This document shows, piece after piece, positions 1 through 9,263 of a DNA stretch of 64,000 nt (positions are counted from its first letter, which is position 1; every line of letters starts with the position of its first letter). Source of the DNA: Ruegeria sp. ANG-R (GTDB taxonomy: Bacteria > Pseudomonadota > Alphaproteobacteria > Rhodobacterales > Rhodobacteraceae). Both the position numbers and the translations under genes were made by a program. The notes below the pieces were generated by a model. It saw only the letters and a program-made list of their open reading frames with translations. It was not told where the DNA came from and searched no databases. The stretch is taken from contig NZ_JWLJ01000013.1 in NCBI RefSeq assembly GCF_000813985.1, forward strand, positions 1 to 64,000, written 5' to 3'.

Positions 1-345
1 ACCGCAAGCAGAAAAAACACTTCTAACGGGATTTTTTTGATTTTTCATAATAAAGCGATTATTTTCAATTAGTTATACATCTTCATCGTGATCGTTACTC
101 ATCAATTTTGACTGTGCCCGGCCTAGAAACTCTTATTCGGGCTTCGATGCGTCTCCACACGAGCCCTATATATAGTGAATGCGCCACACCCGACTACAAG
201 ACTCATCCGACTCGTTGGCGATGGCATGATTCACTTTCTCCGCAAAAGTCGTGCTTTAACCGCCAAAATCATCAGGGCCTTGCGCATTTCATCCGGATGC
301 GGTCAGGTCGCGGTATAGACCAGCCGACGATCCTGCAGACCGCTC
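1..345. other. Upstream region with no supported gene
   Basis: The first 100 bases are clearly AT-richer than the genes that follow. The open frames here show no protein-like pattern and no ribosome-binding site. The stretch presumably holds the promoter of the 5-oxoprolinase operon, but I see no convincing -35/-10 pair. Confidence 0.5.
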
Positions 346-1095
346 ATGAAACAAGTTATCAAATTCCCCCTGATGCGTTCCGTTGGTTTTGACGGCCTGC
401 TTGTAACTTTTGCCGATACCATGACAGAATCTTCCAACCGGGCTGCACTGGCGCTTCGAAGTGCGGTGGAACACCTGGACCTGGACGGTGTTATTGAGAC
501 CTCGGCCTCGCTGGCATCGACCTATATCCGCTTTGACCCCCGGCAACTTCCGCATTCACGCATCAAAGGTCAGGTTCAGCAGGTGCTGGATCAGCGGAAT
601 TGGTATGACGCCCCTTTGCCCTCCGGCCGTCGATTAATACAGGTGCCGACCGTTTACGGCACCGATCTCGCACCGCAGCTGGATGAGGCGGCTGCAGCGG
701 CGGGGCTGTCGACAGACGAAGCAATCGAAAGGCTTGGTCAGTCTCGCGTCCGGGTGCTGACAATCGGATTTGCTCCGGGGCAGCCATACCTCGGTCCGCT
801 TGGACCCGAATTTAACATTCCGCGCCTGAAAGAACTAACGCCAATAGTTCCGGAAGGTGCCCTTGTACTGGCGATTTCACAGTTCGTGTTATTTTCAGGG
901 CCCACGCCAACAGGCTGGCGGCATGTGGGGCAAACCGCGTTTCGGTGTTTCCGGCCCGAGATGACGCAGAGCTTTGCCCTTAATCCCGGCGACGAAATGC
1001 AGTTCGTTCCGATCTCGCGCGATGATCTGGAAGATATCCGTGCAACCTGCACAGATGGCAGTGGCGGGGCAACCTGTACGGAGATTCCTTCATGA
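346..1095 (+). CDS. pxpB: 5-oxoprolinase subunit PxpB (KipI-like)
   Basis: This is the PxpB/KipI family subunit of the ATP-dependent bacterial 5-oxoprolinase. The enzyme opens pyroglutamate to glutamate in the cytoplasm together with PxpA and PxpC. The protein is 249 residues, normal for the family. The central segment GFAPGQPYLG (about residues 143-152) and the later PTPTGWRHVGQT (about 185-196) match the conserved cyclophilin-like carboxyltransferase fold of PxpB. The start at 346 has only a weak ribosome-binding site; an internal ATG at 373 is possible. The stop overlaps the start of pxpC (ATGA), which points to translational coupling in a pxpB-pxpC-pxpA operon. Confidence 0.93.
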   Translation: MKQVIKFPLMRSVGFDGLLVTFADTMTESSNRAALALRSAVEHLDLDGVIETSASLASTYIRFDPRQLPHSRIKGQVQQVLDQRNWYDAPLPSGRRLIQVPTVYGTDLAPQLDEAAAAAGLSTDEAIERLGQSRVRVLTIGFAPGQPYLGPLGPEFNIPRLKELTPIVPEGALVLAISQFVLFSGPTPTGWRHVGQTAFRCFRPEMTQSFALNPGDEMQFVPISRDDLEDIRATCTDGSGGATCTEIPS

Positions 1096-2087
1096 CCCTG
1101 GCCGTACACCGTATCGGGCCTGCCTGCACCATTCAGGATCAGGGGCGCACGGGATATCTGGATCAGGGGCTGTCCCGATCGGGTGCCGCCGACGCGCTGG
1201 CATTGTATGAAGGGGCGGCGTTACTGGGCCAAAGCCCCACATGCGCTGCGCTGGAAATGGCGGGGATGGGGGGTGAGTTCGAAGCGACCGCACCAACGGC
1301 TTTTGCCCTGACCGGCGCACCGATGCAGGCCAGCGTTGATGGCAGTCCGATTGCCTGGGATGCCTCGCATCTGCTGGAGCCCGGGCAACGGCTGGTAATT
1401 GGTTCCGTCCTTCAGGGCAGCTATGGATATCTGCATCTGGGCGGCGGCATCGATGCCGAGGTGTTTCTGGGATCACGTTCGACACATCTGACCGCCAGAA
1501 TTGGTCAGGCTGTCCAGGCAGGTGATCTGCTGCCTGCGACCGGAACCGGCCGAACCGGAATGAAGCTGCGCACGGACGATCGGTTTTCCGGAGGTGTGCT
1601 GCGCGTGGTGGCCAGCTTTCAAACCTCACTGTTTGACGATGAAACACTTGCACGGTTTACCCAAACCGATTTCCGACGTGGTGCGCGGGCCAACCGGATG
1701 GGGATGCAACTGGACAGCGAGGGCGAGGGTTTCGCGGCCAAGGGTCAATTGAACATTCTGTCCGAGGTCATTACACCCGGCGACATCCAGATGACCGGCT
1801 CCGGGAACCCATTTATTCTGCTACCCGAATGCCAGACGACCGGCGGATATCCTCGCATCGCAACGGTTCTGCCCTGCGACATGCCTCGTGCTGCGCAAAC
1901 CCCTGCGGGCGCGCAGGTCCGGTTCCAATTCGTGACACTGGAACAGGCCGTCGCGTTGCAGTCCGCCTATGCCGCTGACCTCGCGCGCTTGCCCGGTCAC
2001 GTTGAACCTTTGGTTCGCGATCCGCATGACATTCCTGACCTGCTGTCCTACCAATTGATCAGCGGAATGATCTCGGCCACTGATTAA
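1092..2087 (+). CDS. pxpC: 5-oxoprolinase subunit PxpC (KipA-like, biotin-dependent carboxyltransferase family)
   Basis: This is the large partner of PxpB. It belongs to the family annotated as biotin-dependent carboxyltransferase, KipA or AHS2. The N-terminal pattern TIQDQGRTGYLDQGLSRSGA (about residues 14-33) is the family signature. GYLHLGGGID with FLGSRSTH follows near residues 112-130. Length is 331 residues, usual for the family. It starts inside the pxpB stop codon and ends 12 bases before pxpA. The three subunits act together in pyroglutamate recycling; older names tie the family to KipI/KipA of Bacillus sporulation, which is not relevant here. Confidence 0.93.
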   Translation: MTLAVHRIGPACTIQDQGRTGYLDQGLSRSGAADALALYEGAALLGQSPTCAALEMAGMGGEFEATAPTAFALTGAPMQASVDGSPIAWDASHLLEPGQRLVIGSVLQGSYGYLHLGGGIDAEVFLGSRSTHLTARIGQAVQAGDLLPATGTGRTGMKLRTDDRFSGGVLRVVASFQTSLFDDETLARFTQTDFRRGARANRMGMQLDSEGEGFAAKGQLNILSEVITPGDIQMTGSGNPFILLPECQTTGGYPRIATVLPCDMPRAAQTPAGAQVRFQFVTLEQAVALQSAYAADLARLPGHVEPLVRDPHDIPDLLSYQLISGMISATD

Positions 2088-2099
2088 GGAGTTTTGCCG

Positions 2100-2861
2100 A
2101 TGCCCCACGTCGATCTGAATGCCGATATGGGCGAAAGCTTTGGTCCCTGGAACATGGGTGATGATGACGCCCTGCTTAAGATCATCACCTCGGCCAATAT
2201 CGCCTGTGGCTTTCACGCGGGCGACCCGGATGTAATGGCCAGAACGATGGCATTGGCCGCCGAGAACGGCGTGGGCATCGGCGCGCATCCCGGATTCCCC
2301 GATCTGCAGGGCTTTGGTCGCCGCAACATGAAAGTGCCCCATGCGTCTCTGCGAAACTTGGTTCGCTACCAGTTGGGCGCTGCTATAGGCATGGCCAAAG
2401 CCGTAGGTACCAAAGTACGGCATCTGAAGCTGCACGGTGCGCTGGCCAATATGTGCTCAGTCGATATCGACATGGCGCGAGCCTGCTATCAGGGCGCACT
2501 GGATGTGGACCCGGATATCATCATCATGGTTTTAGCAGTGACCAGACAGGAAGACGCCGTGCGCGAACTGGGATGCAAATGGGTCGGTGAGATTTTCGCT
2601 GACCGGGCTTACAATGACGATGGCACGCTGGTGGACCGGTCGTTTCCGGGCGCCGTGATTCACGACCCCGAGCTTGCAGGCCCGCGTATCCTCAGCATGG
2701 TCCGCGAAGGCGCGATCATCACCGAATCCGGCAAACGGCTTGAGACGTCAATCGACACGATCTGCCTGCATGGCGACGGCCCGACGGCAGTTCAGATCGC
2801 CCGTTCCGTTCGTCAGAATCTGATCGATGGCGGGGTCAAGGTCACAAAATTCATCCGCTAG
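2100..2861 (+). CDS. pxpA: 5-oxoprolinase subunit PxpA (LamB/YcsF family)
   Basis: LamB/YcsF family protein and third component of the PxpABC 5-oxoprolinase. The N-terminus VDLNADMGESFG and the segments ITSANIACGFHAGDP (about residues 31-45) and GIGAHPGFPDLQGFGRR (about 62-78) carry the Asp and His residues typical of the family. The C-terminal CLHGD motif is present. The ATG at 2100 is chosen because AAGGAG lies 8 bases before it; an in-frame TTG at 2094 is less likely. The protein has 253 residues, the family norm. It is the last gene of the pxpBCA operon. Confidence 0.94.
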   Translation: MPHVDLNADMGESFGPWNMGDDDALLKIITSANIACGFHAGDPDVMARTMALAAENGVGIGAHPGFPDLQGFGRRNMKVPHASLRNLVRYQLGAAIGMAKAVGTKVRHLKLHGALANMCSVDIDMARACYQGALDVDPDIIIMVLAVTRQEDAVRELGCKWVGEIFADRAYNDDGTLVDRSFPGAVIHDPELAGPRILSMVREGAIITESGKRLETSIDTICLHGDGPTAVQIARSVRQNLIDGGVKVTKFIR

Positions 2862-3172
2862 TCACATCACAGTAAGGTTTGCGCCCCAGGTCCAAGCGGT
2901 TGCCCACAAGGGCTCCAGCACCCGGCATGGCGGCAAGCGCATGTTCTGATTGGCGCAAATTCAAGCACCATCTCGCAAAGAGATGCCCCAATGTCATTCG
3001 ACCTGATAGGTATGATGTCTTCTTAACCAAAGATAGTGTCGCCGCCCTGACCGCCGCTGCCGGACAGGACGAGCAATACGAACACGGGCATGTTTTCGAC
3101 CACCATATTCTCAAAAAAAAGGCTGCGATCAGATCGCAGCCCAGACCCATCCAGGAGAGAATATGTCGGGTC
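2862..3172. other. Convergent intergenic region between pxpA and the carboxypeptidase gene
   Basis: About 310 bases between two genes that face each other. It holds a Rho-independent terminator for the minus-strand gene (listed separately). Short frames on both strands run through that terminator and look like chance. No gene is supported. Confidence 0.6.
3113..3141 (-). terminator. Rho-independent terminator of the D,D-carboxypeptidase gene
   Basis: On the minus strand a GGCTGCGATC/GATCGCAGCC palindrome (3121-3141) is followed directly by eight T (3113-3120). It lies about 30 bases beyond the stop of the minus-strand gene ending at 3173. This is a canonical intrinsic terminator. Confidence 0.88.
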
Positions 3173-4582
3173 TTATGACGGCCCGATCATGAAACAAGTA
3201 ACGTTTCGCGCCTGCAACCTGCGGCAGGCCAGATCGGCCTGTTCGCGGGTCATGCCCTGAAATGTCGCGTCGAAGCCCCGCGCGCTCTGGTTTACTTTGC
3301 GCAACGTGCCTTCCAGAGTGGTCATTTCCGACAGGGCGGTTTTCAGCAGAACCTTCTCCGCCTCATATCGGGTGGTGTAGCGGCCCACGTTGACGCCCCA
3401 AAGATGGCCACCGGATGTCGACAGGCGGGTAACAACCTCCTGTTCCGGCTCGGGCTGTTTGATAGGTTCAGCCGAAGCCAGCACAACGTCTTCGGGTCGC
3501 GCTTCGGGACGAGTCGTGCCGTCTGAGGGCGCAATATCGGCCGCAGCGATGGCAGCGGCGATACCATTCTGAATCCGGGCACCGTTCTTCTCGGCAGCCT
3601 CGGCCACGGAACCGGCCAACTGAACAGATGTGCCCGCAACCGGACGCAGAACCGGGCGCAGGCTCTTCTTCGGCGGCCCTGCCTGGGCTACCTGTACTGT
3701 GCCCAGACCCGCGTTTCCGGCATAGGCCGGGCGGGCCGGTTTGCGAATCGGCGCGCGTGAGGGGGCACGGCGAAAGCCCATATCCAGCAGTTCAGCGACG
3801 CGGGCATTGCGCGACGCACCGGATTTCCCGCCAAAAACGGTGGCGATGATGCGCTCATCCTTGCGCTTGGCCGAGGCGACCAGATTGAACCCTGCCGCGC
3901 GGGTATAGCCTGTCTTGATACCATCCGCTCCTTTATACGCGGCCAGCAAGCGGCGGTTTGTGTTCGGAACGGTCTTGATCCCGGCATGAGTCGATTGGCG
4001 CGAGAACAGGTTGTAATACTGGGGATAATCATAAAGCAGATGCCGCCCCAGCGTGGTCATGTCGCGCGCGGTCGACAAATGCCCCGCTTCCGTCAGGCCA
4101 TGGGCGTTCTTGAAGGTTGTCCGGCTCATCCCCATCGCCTTGGCGGTACGGGTCATGCGGCGGGCAAAAGCGGCCTCGGACCCGCTGATCGCGATGCCGA
4201 TAGCCGTTGCCGCATCATTGGCCGACTTCACCGCCGCTGCCCGGATCAGATAGCGGAACGCGATCGTCTGACCGGTGCGCAGGCCCAGTTTCGAAGGCGG
4301 CTCGGACGCGGCTTTCTTGGTGATGCGGACGGGCGTGTCCAGCGTGATTTCACCATTCCGTACCGCCTCGAACGCGATGTAGAGCGTCATCATCTTGGTC
4401 AGCGATGCGGGGTGCAACCGGGTATCGGCGTTGCGGGAATGCAGCACCTCTCCGGTACGCGCGTCTATCACCATTGCGGCGTAAGGGGCCGCTTGGCCCT
4501 GTAGTGGCGCAAAAGAAAGCAGCCACAGGAATGCTATAAGGAATAGGCCCATTCGGGCCGGAACTGTCCGCCGAATCTGCAC
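3173..4582 (-). CDS. D-alanyl-D-alanine carboxypeptidase (PBP5/DacF-like) with C-terminal SPOR domain
   Basis: Class C low-molecular-mass penicillin-binding protein that trims the terminal D-Ala of peptidoglycan stem peptides in the periplasm. A hydrophobic signal sequence covers residues 1-31. The three serine-peptidase motifs are visible: SLTK at 60-63, SAN at 120-122 and KTG at 223-225. After a low-complexity linker rich in Ala, Pro and Arg (about 275-390), the last 80 residues look like a SPOR domain, which in other proteins binds denuded glycan at the division site. Length 469. PBP5 proteins normally end in an amphipathic anchor helix; here the SPOR tail seems to replace it, a layout I recall from other Rhodobacterales. 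It is a single transcription unit with its own terminator. Confidence 0.92.
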   Translation of the reverse strand: MQIRRTVPARMGLFLIAFLWLLSFAPLQGQAAPYAAMVIDARTGEVLHSRNADTRLHPASLTKMMTLYIAFEAVRNGEITLDTPVRITKKAASEPPSKLGLRTGQTIAFRYLIRAAAVKSANDAATAIGIAISGSEAAFARRMTRTAKAMGMSRTTFKNAHGLTEAGHLSTARDMTTLGRHLLYDYPQYYNLFSRQSTHAGIKTVPNTNRRLLAAYKGADGIKTGYTRAAGFNLVASAKRKDERIIATVFGGKSGASRNARVAELLDMGFRRAPSRAPIRKPARPAYAGNAGLGTVQVAQAGPPKKSLRPVLRPVAGTSVQLAGSVAEAAEKNGARIQNGIAAAIAAADIAPSDGTTRPEARPEDVVLASAEPIKQPEPEQEVVTRLSTSGGHLWGVNVGRYTTRYEAEKVLLKTALSEMTTLEGTLRKVNQSARGFDATFQGMTREQADLACRRLQARNVTCFMIGPS

Positions 4583-4833
4583 GGTCTTTGCCTCTGTCTG
4601 CCTCGCGCCGCCGGGTTTTCCCGATCAGCAATTCTTATTGTGATATCCTCAAGGCTAACACAGAGACGGACTTAAAGAAACTGAAAGCTGCGTGGTCGCG
4701 GATCGCATCGACGCCCGAGATTGCCCTATATATGGTGGATTTCGCCAGCCCGGATACCAGAACGGCAATTGAGCCGAAATTCAGGCAGGCCGCGCCTTCG
4801 AATTTTCCGCAACTGATGTGAAACGGCAACAGG

Positions 4834-5535
4834 TCAGGAAATCCGGGCCACCAGCATCGCGAGACCTCCCAGATCGCGCAACTCGTGGAACCGCGGGCTG
4901 GCTATCGGAGTCTCCGCCTGCTCGATCTCCCACACCAGCCCATGGGGAACATGCACACCCCAGCACCCCGCCTCAATGGGTGCCACGACATCCGACCGCA
5001 TCGAATTCCCGACCATCATCGAAGCGTCCGGGCCATCCCCATACTGTGCGAAAATCGTCGCATAGGTTGTCGCCGTTTTCTCGGACACGATCTCAACGCC
5101 ATCAAACAGCTCACCCAAGCCAGACTGCGCCAGCTTGCGCTCCTGATCGATCAGATCGCCCTTGGTGATCAGCAAAACCTTATGTGTCCCGGATACTGCT
5201 TCGATAGCCTCACGCGCATGAGGAAGAAGCTCGATCGGATGGGCCAGCATCTCTTGCCCCGCTTCAATAAGCTGTCGGATGACGCGGGCTGGAACACGGT
5301 CGTCGGTCACCTGAATCGCAGTTTCGATCATCGACAAGGTAAAGCCTTTGATTCCGTATCCATAGTGTCGGATATTCCGCTTTTCAGCCTCCAGCAGCCG
5401 GTCCATCAGGTGATCGCGTTCGGCATGATCGGCCAGCAGCTCGGCAAAATACTCCTGCGTCAGCTTGAAGAAACGCTCGTTATGCCAAAGGGTATCGTCG
5501 GCATCGAACGCGATTGTGGTCAGCTTGTCGTTCAT
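4834..5535 (-). CDS. HAD-family hydrolase
   Basis: Haloacid dehalogenase superfamily phosphatase of 233 residues. HAD motif I is FDADDTLW (about residues 9-16), with the nucleophile and acid Asp residues in DxDxT. Motif II is LLITKGD (about 139-145, Thr). MVGNSMRSDV (about 177-186) matches the C-terminal Asp motif. A helical cap lies between motifs I and II. The substrate cannot be read from the sequence. It is transcribed divergently from clpS with 92 bases between. Confidence 0.88.
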   Translation of the reverse strand: MNDKLTTIAFDADDTLWHNERFFKLTQEYFAELLADHAERDHLMDRLLEAEKRNIRHYGYGIKGFTLSMIETAIQVTDDRVPARVIRQLIEAGQEMLAHPIELLPHAREAIEAVSGTHKVLLITKGDLIDQERKLAQSGLGELFDGVEIVSEKTATTYATIFAQYGDGPDASMMVGNSMRSDVVAPIEAGCWGVHVPHGLVWEIEQAETPIASPRFHELRDLGGLAMLVARIS

Positions 5536-5627
5536 TGCAATTCCGTCTGGTTGCTCTTTTCTCTGACCACGGTGACGTTATATAAGCCGTGAAACAAACC
5601 GAAGCCTGAATCGGATTCTCTCAAGCA

Positions 5628-5969
5628 ATGCTCGAAGATCAATGGATGATGTCTGACAAACCGGACGAGGACGACGAGACGTCGATCCTTGTCCAGACAC
5701 GTCCGAAAACCAAGCGCCCGCCGCTGTACAAAGTGCTGTTGTTGAATGACGACTACACCCCGATGGAATTCGTGGTGCACGTTCTTGAACGATTCTTCGG
5801 TATGACACACGCACAGGCGTTTGAGATCATGTTGACCGTGCACAAGAAAGGTGTCGCGGTCGTTGGTGTTTTCAGCCACGAGATCGCCGAGACCAAAGTG
5901 GGCCAGGTCATGGATTTCGCCCGTCGGCACCAGCACCCGCTGCAATGCACAATGGAACGTGAAGAGTGA
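5628..5969 (+). CDS. clpS: ATP-dependent Clp protease adaptor ClpS
   Basis: ClpS delivers N-degron substrates to ClpA/ClpP. The core [20 protein letters not shown] (residues 31-50), [18 protein letters not shown] and [20 protein letters not shown] are classic ClpS. Asn and Asp of the NDDYTPM loop, which bind the N-terminal residue of the substrate, are present. Length 113 with the usual charged, flexible N-terminus. In-frame ATGs also occur at 5646 and 5649, so the exact start is uncertain. clpA is not next to it here. Confidence 0.95.
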   Translation: MLEDQWMMSDKPDEDDETSILVQTRPKTKRPPLYKVLLLNDDYTPMEFVVHVLERFFGMTHAQAFEIMLTVHKKGVAVVGVFSHEIAETKVGQVMDFARRHQHPLQCTMEREE

Positions 5970-6014
5970 CCTCTCCACACCCCTACTGCGCCTGACCGGA
6001 CTGCGGAATTGCCC

Positions 6015-6980
6015 ATGTCTCCTCGCCTCGATCTTGCCCTGAACAGCGGGCTGAACCTTTCGCAACCGCTGTCTGTGCTTGCACCCACACCAGATCAGGA
6101 CCTGTCACTCCTGCCGCGCGGTTCAGAGGTGGTGCAGCCTTTCAAACCATTCCACGACCACTTTGCCACGCTAGGCTTTACCGTAACACCGGAAGTCGAC
6201 GCCCCCTGCCAGGATGTCATCGTCTTTCTGCCCCGCGCCAAGGCGCTGGCCCGGGCATTGGTCTTTCGGGCCTGCACCCGCGCCAGCGGAATTGTCGTGG
6301 TAGACGGGGCCAAAACCGATGGCGTCGACAGCCTGCTGAAAGACATCCGCAAGCGAGTGGCGGTTGAGGGGCCAATCTCAAAAGCGCACGGTAAGATCTT
6401 CTGGTTTCAATCCGATGCAGCCGTCTTTGCAGACTGGGCCGCGCCCGACGTGCAGATGGTCGAAGGTTACCGGACCGCTCCGGGTGTATTCTCCGCCGAT
6501 GGGATCGACCCGGCCTCGGCCCTGTTGCTGAAATCGCTGCCGCGGAAACCGGGTGGGCATGTGGCCGATCTGGGCGCGGGCTGGGGATATCTCTCGGCCG
6601 GTCTTTGCAGGAATGAGGCGTTGCGCAGCCTGCATCTTGTCGAGGCGGATCATACCGCGCTGACCTGCGCGCGGGCCAATGTTGACGACCCCCGTGCACG
6701 GTTTCACTGGGCCGACGCCACGAGCTGGGCCGCGCCCGAGCCGCTGGATGCAGTTGTCATGAACCCGCCCTTTCACACGTCACGCAGCGCGGACCCAACG
6801 CTGGGTCAGGGCTTTATCGCCAGCGCCGCCCGCAATCTCAAACGCAGCGGCGACCTATGGATGGTCGCCAATCGCCACCTGCCCTATGAGGCCACACTCA
6901 GCGCGGCATTCGTTCACGTAGCGGAAGTGGCCGGAGACAACAGATTCAAGGTTTTCCACGCCTCTCGCCCTCGGGCCTAA
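6015..6980 (+). CDS. Class I SAM-dependent methyltransferase, RsmC/RlmG-like
   Basis: Two-domain methyltransferase of 321 residues. The C-terminal half has the SAM-binding motif VADLGAGWGYLSAGL (about residues 182-196) and the catalytic loop MNPPFH (about 249-254), the NPPF form used by guanine-N2 methyltransferases. The N-terminal half is a degenerate methyltransferase-like domain, as in RsmC (16S m2G1207) and RlmG. The ATG at 6015 is preferred over an in-frame TTG at 6009. The rRNA target is inferred from family and not shown. It lies between clpS and an SDR gene on the same strand. Confidence 0.85.
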   Translation: MSPRLDLALNSGLNLSQPLSVLAPTPDQDLSLLPRGSEVVQPFKPFHDHFATLGFTVTPEVDAPCQDVIVFLPRAKALARALVFRACTRASGIVVVDGAKTDGVDSLLKDIRKRVAVEGPISKAHGKIFWFQSDAAVFADWAAPDVQMVEGYRTAPGVFSADGIDPASALLLKSLPRKPGGHVADLGAGWGYLSAGLCRNEALRSLHLVEADHTALTCARANVDDPRARFHWADATSWAAPEPLDAVVMNPPFHTSRSADPTLGQGFIASAARNLKRSGDLWMVANRHLPYEATLSAAFVHVAEVAGDNRFKVFHASRPRA

Positions 6981-7017
6981 GGGTCGCTAACCTGCGCCAG
7001 AACTCAGGAGGATTCGC

Positions 7018-7818
7018 ATGTCCTTTTCCATCGCGGGAAAAACCGCAATCGTCACCGGTGGCGCCAATGGTATCGGGCTCGCCATCGGGCGTCACTTCGC
7101 GGATGCGGGTGCCAATGTCATGTTCGCGGACATGGACGAAAAGCGCCTGACCGAAGAACTTGGCGAACAGGCTGATGACAGCAACATCCGCTATTTCGCG
7201 GGCGATCTGCGTGAAAAACTGACCATCGCCAACCTGCTCTCGGCCACGCTGGATGCGTTCGATCAGGTTGATATCCTGGTCAATGGTGCCCGACAGGTGA
7301 TTTCATCGGACCCGCTGGACAGCGACGATGACTCGATGCGGATACTGCTGAACCAGAACCTGATGCCTGCGCTCAGACTCAGCCAACTGGTCGCGAAGCG
7401 GTTCATCAAACAGGCCGATGGCGATGATGAAAACCCCGCAGGCTCGATCATCAACCTGTCCTCGATCGCGGCACGACGGACCCATCCCGATCTGATGGCC
7501 TACTCAGTATCGACTGCCGCGCTGGATCAGATGACCCGCTCATTGGCCGTTGCCCTCGCGCCCAACCGCATCCGGGTGAATTCAATCGCGCTTGGCTCGG
7601 TGATGAGCGCCTCGCTGCAATCCACCCTCAGGGAAAACCGCGACTTCCGCGACGATATTGAAAAGCACACCCCACTTGCCCGGATTGCGGCTCCGAACGA
7701 ACTGTCCGAAACCGCCCAGTTCCTTGCGTCAGATGCTGCAGGTTTCATGACCGGGCAGATTCTGACCATCGACGGCGGCCGCACTTTGCTGGACCCTGTC
7801 GCAGCCCCAGCCCACTAG
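7018..7818 (+). CDS. SDR-family oxidoreductase with substituted catalytic lysine
   Basis: Short-chain dehydrogenase/reductase of 266 residues. The NAD(P)-binding motif TGGANGIG (about residues 13-20) and the strand-4 VNGARQ motif are present, as is the catalytic region NLSSIA. The active-site YxxxK reads Y-S-V-S-T (about 162-166), so the conserved Lys is Thr. The C-terminal GQILTIDGGRTL is typical. A ribosome-binding site (AGGAGG) precedes the ATG. It sits 5 bases before hemF and is probably cotranscribed. The substrate is unknown, and the missing Lys raises doubt about ordinary dehydrogenase activity. Confidence 0.87.
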   Translation: MSFSIAGKTAIVTGGANGIGLAIGRHFADAGANVMFADMDEKRLTEELGEQADDSNIRYFAGDLREKLTIANLLSATLDAFDQVDILVNGARQVISSDPLDSDDDSMRILLNQNLMPALRLSQLVAKRFIKQADGDDENPAGSIINLSSIAARRTHPDLMAYSVSTAALDQMTRSLAVALAPNRIRVNSIALGSVMSASLQSTLRENRDFRDDIEKHTPLARIAAPNELSETAQFLASDAAGFMTGQILTIDGGRTLLDPVAAPAH

Positions 7819-7823
7819 ACAAA

Positions 7824-8708
7824 ATGTTTGATACCGAAAAAACCACCGCATCCGCGTGGTTCCGCCAGTTGCGGGACAAAATCGTCGGCGCTTTCGAAGC
7901 TCTGGAAGACAGCCATACCACCGGCCCCTTTTCCGAGGCCGAACCCGGCCGTTTCGAGGTAAAACACACCACCCGCCAATCCGAAGATGGTTCGGACGCT
8001 GGCGGCGGCTTGATGTCGGTGATGCGCGGCGGGCGTGTGTTCGAGAAAGTGGGCGTCAATGTCTCGACCGTCTACGGTACGCTCGGTGAACGTGCGCAGA
8101 ACGCGATGGCCGCGCGCAAGGGCATTCCGGGGATGAAGGATGACCCGCGCTTCTGGGCGTCGGGTATCAGCCTTGTCGCGCATATGCAGAATCCGCACGT
8201 CCCCGCCGTTCACATGAACACGCGGATGTTCTGGACCCCGCACGCCTGGTGGTTCGGCGGCGGATCGGATTTGAACCCCTGCATCGAGTATGACGAGGAC
8301 ACCACTCATTTCCATACAACTCAAAAAGCCCACTTAGATCCGCACGGCATAGGCCATTACCCTCGCCTCAAGGAATGGGCAGATGAGTATTTCTACATCC
8401 CTCATCGTAAGCGCGCGCGCGGTGTCGGTGGCATCTTCATGGATGACTATTGCACCGGTGACTGGCAGGCGGATTTCGCCCTGACCCAGGACATAGGCCG
8501 CGCCTTCCTGCCCGCTTTCCTGCCCCTGGTGAAAAAGCGGCGGGTGCAGAGTTTTGACGCGACCGACAAGAACACGCAGCTTGTTCATCGCGGGCTCTAT
8601 GCCGAATATAATCTGGTCTATGACCGGGGCACAAAGTTCGGGCTGGAAACCGGGCACGATCCCGATGCTGTGCTGATGAGCCTTCCGCCTCTGGCCAAAT
8701 GGGTTTGA
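7824..8708 (+). CDS. hemF: Oxygen-dependent coproporphyrinogen III oxidase
   Basis: HemF converts coproporphyrinogen III to protoporphyrinogen IX with O2, a late heme step. Characteristic segments are FWASGISLVAHMQNPHVPAV (about residues 110-129), WFGGGSDLNP, ARGVGGIFMDDY and YNLVYDRGTKFGLETG. Length 294, normal for bacterial HemF. The conserved His of the AHMQNPHVP segment is present. The gene follows the SDR by 5 bases on the same strand and shares its transcript by inference. The reading frame is intact. Confidence 0.95.
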   Translation: MFDTEKTTASAWFRQLRDKIVGAFEALEDSHTTGPFSEAEPGRFEVKHTTRQSEDGSDAGGGLMSVMRGGRVFEKVGVNVSTVYGTLGERAQNAMAARKGIPGMKDDPRFWASGISLVAHMQNPHVPAVHMNTRMFWTPHAWWFGGGSDLNPCIEYDEDTTHFHTTQKAHLDPHGIGHYPRLKEWADEYFYIPHRKRARGVGGIFMDDYCTGDWQADFALTQDIGRAFLPAFLPLVKKRRVQSFDATDKNTQLVHRGLYAEYNLVYDRGTKFGLETGHDPDAVLMSLPPLAKWV

Positions 8709-8711
8709 CGG

Positions 8712-9122
8712 CTAGAAATTCATACCGATGAAATTGTCGTAACAGTAATTTTGCGCCGAGGCTGCAGACAGGTTCTCACCCACCTTGTTGACCGTGAGTG
8801 AATACCCCGATTTGGTGTCCGCACCGGGCGGCGGGGTAAGCGAAAACTGGACCGTCCGAATACCCTTCTCATAGGCTTTCGAGACATAAATGCGCTGAGA
8901 GTTTGAAACACCCAGCGTGCGGATTGCATAGTCCCCGATCCCGCACCAGTAGGTAACGGCGGCAGAGGACCCGCCGATGGGTTTCACCTCGAAGGTTCCA
9001 TCCTTCAACGGTGTAATCTGGGTTCTGAATTGCGGCCTCAGCTTGTAGCCAAGACCAACGCCCTGAGCCCACGCCGACGTCGCCAGCAAGATCACCGCAC
9101 TCAAAATCAAACCAAAACGCAT
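8712..9122 (-). CDS. Hypothetical secreted protein
   Basis: I do not recognise the family. From the ATG at 9122 the product has 136 residues and begins with a clear signal peptide (residues 1-20, cleavage after AWA). The mature part has two Cys (in YWCGIGDY and in QNYCYDNF near the C-terminus) that could form a disulfide. No membrane segment follows. An ATG at 9152 would add ten residues before the signal. It converges on hemF with three bases between the stop codons. Confidence 0.7.
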   Translation of the reverse strand: MRFGLILSAVILLATSAWAQGVGLGYKLRPQFRTQITPLKDGTFEVKPIGGSSAAVTYWCGIGDYAIRTLGVSNSQRIYVSKAYEKGIRTVQFSLTPPPGADTKSGYSLTVNKVGENLSAASAQNYCYDNFIGMNF

Positions 9123-9263
9123 TGCCACATCCCGTTCTCGAAATTGGATCATACTACCATGTCAAACCTAGGGCACTCGGACCATTGGGGAAATACCTGC
9201 GCTGACCAAAGTGCAACGTGATCGCACCATCAAAACCCGGAATCGCTGTACCGGGGGACGGCC

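Noticed and set aside
2851..3178. Short open frames on both strands after pxpA
   Set aside because: They run through a canonical terminator, have no ribosome-binding site and no protein-like pattern.
4588..4829. Frames of 64-77 codons upstream of the carboxypeptidase
   Set aside because: No homology, no ribosome-binding site; the region is probably a promoter.
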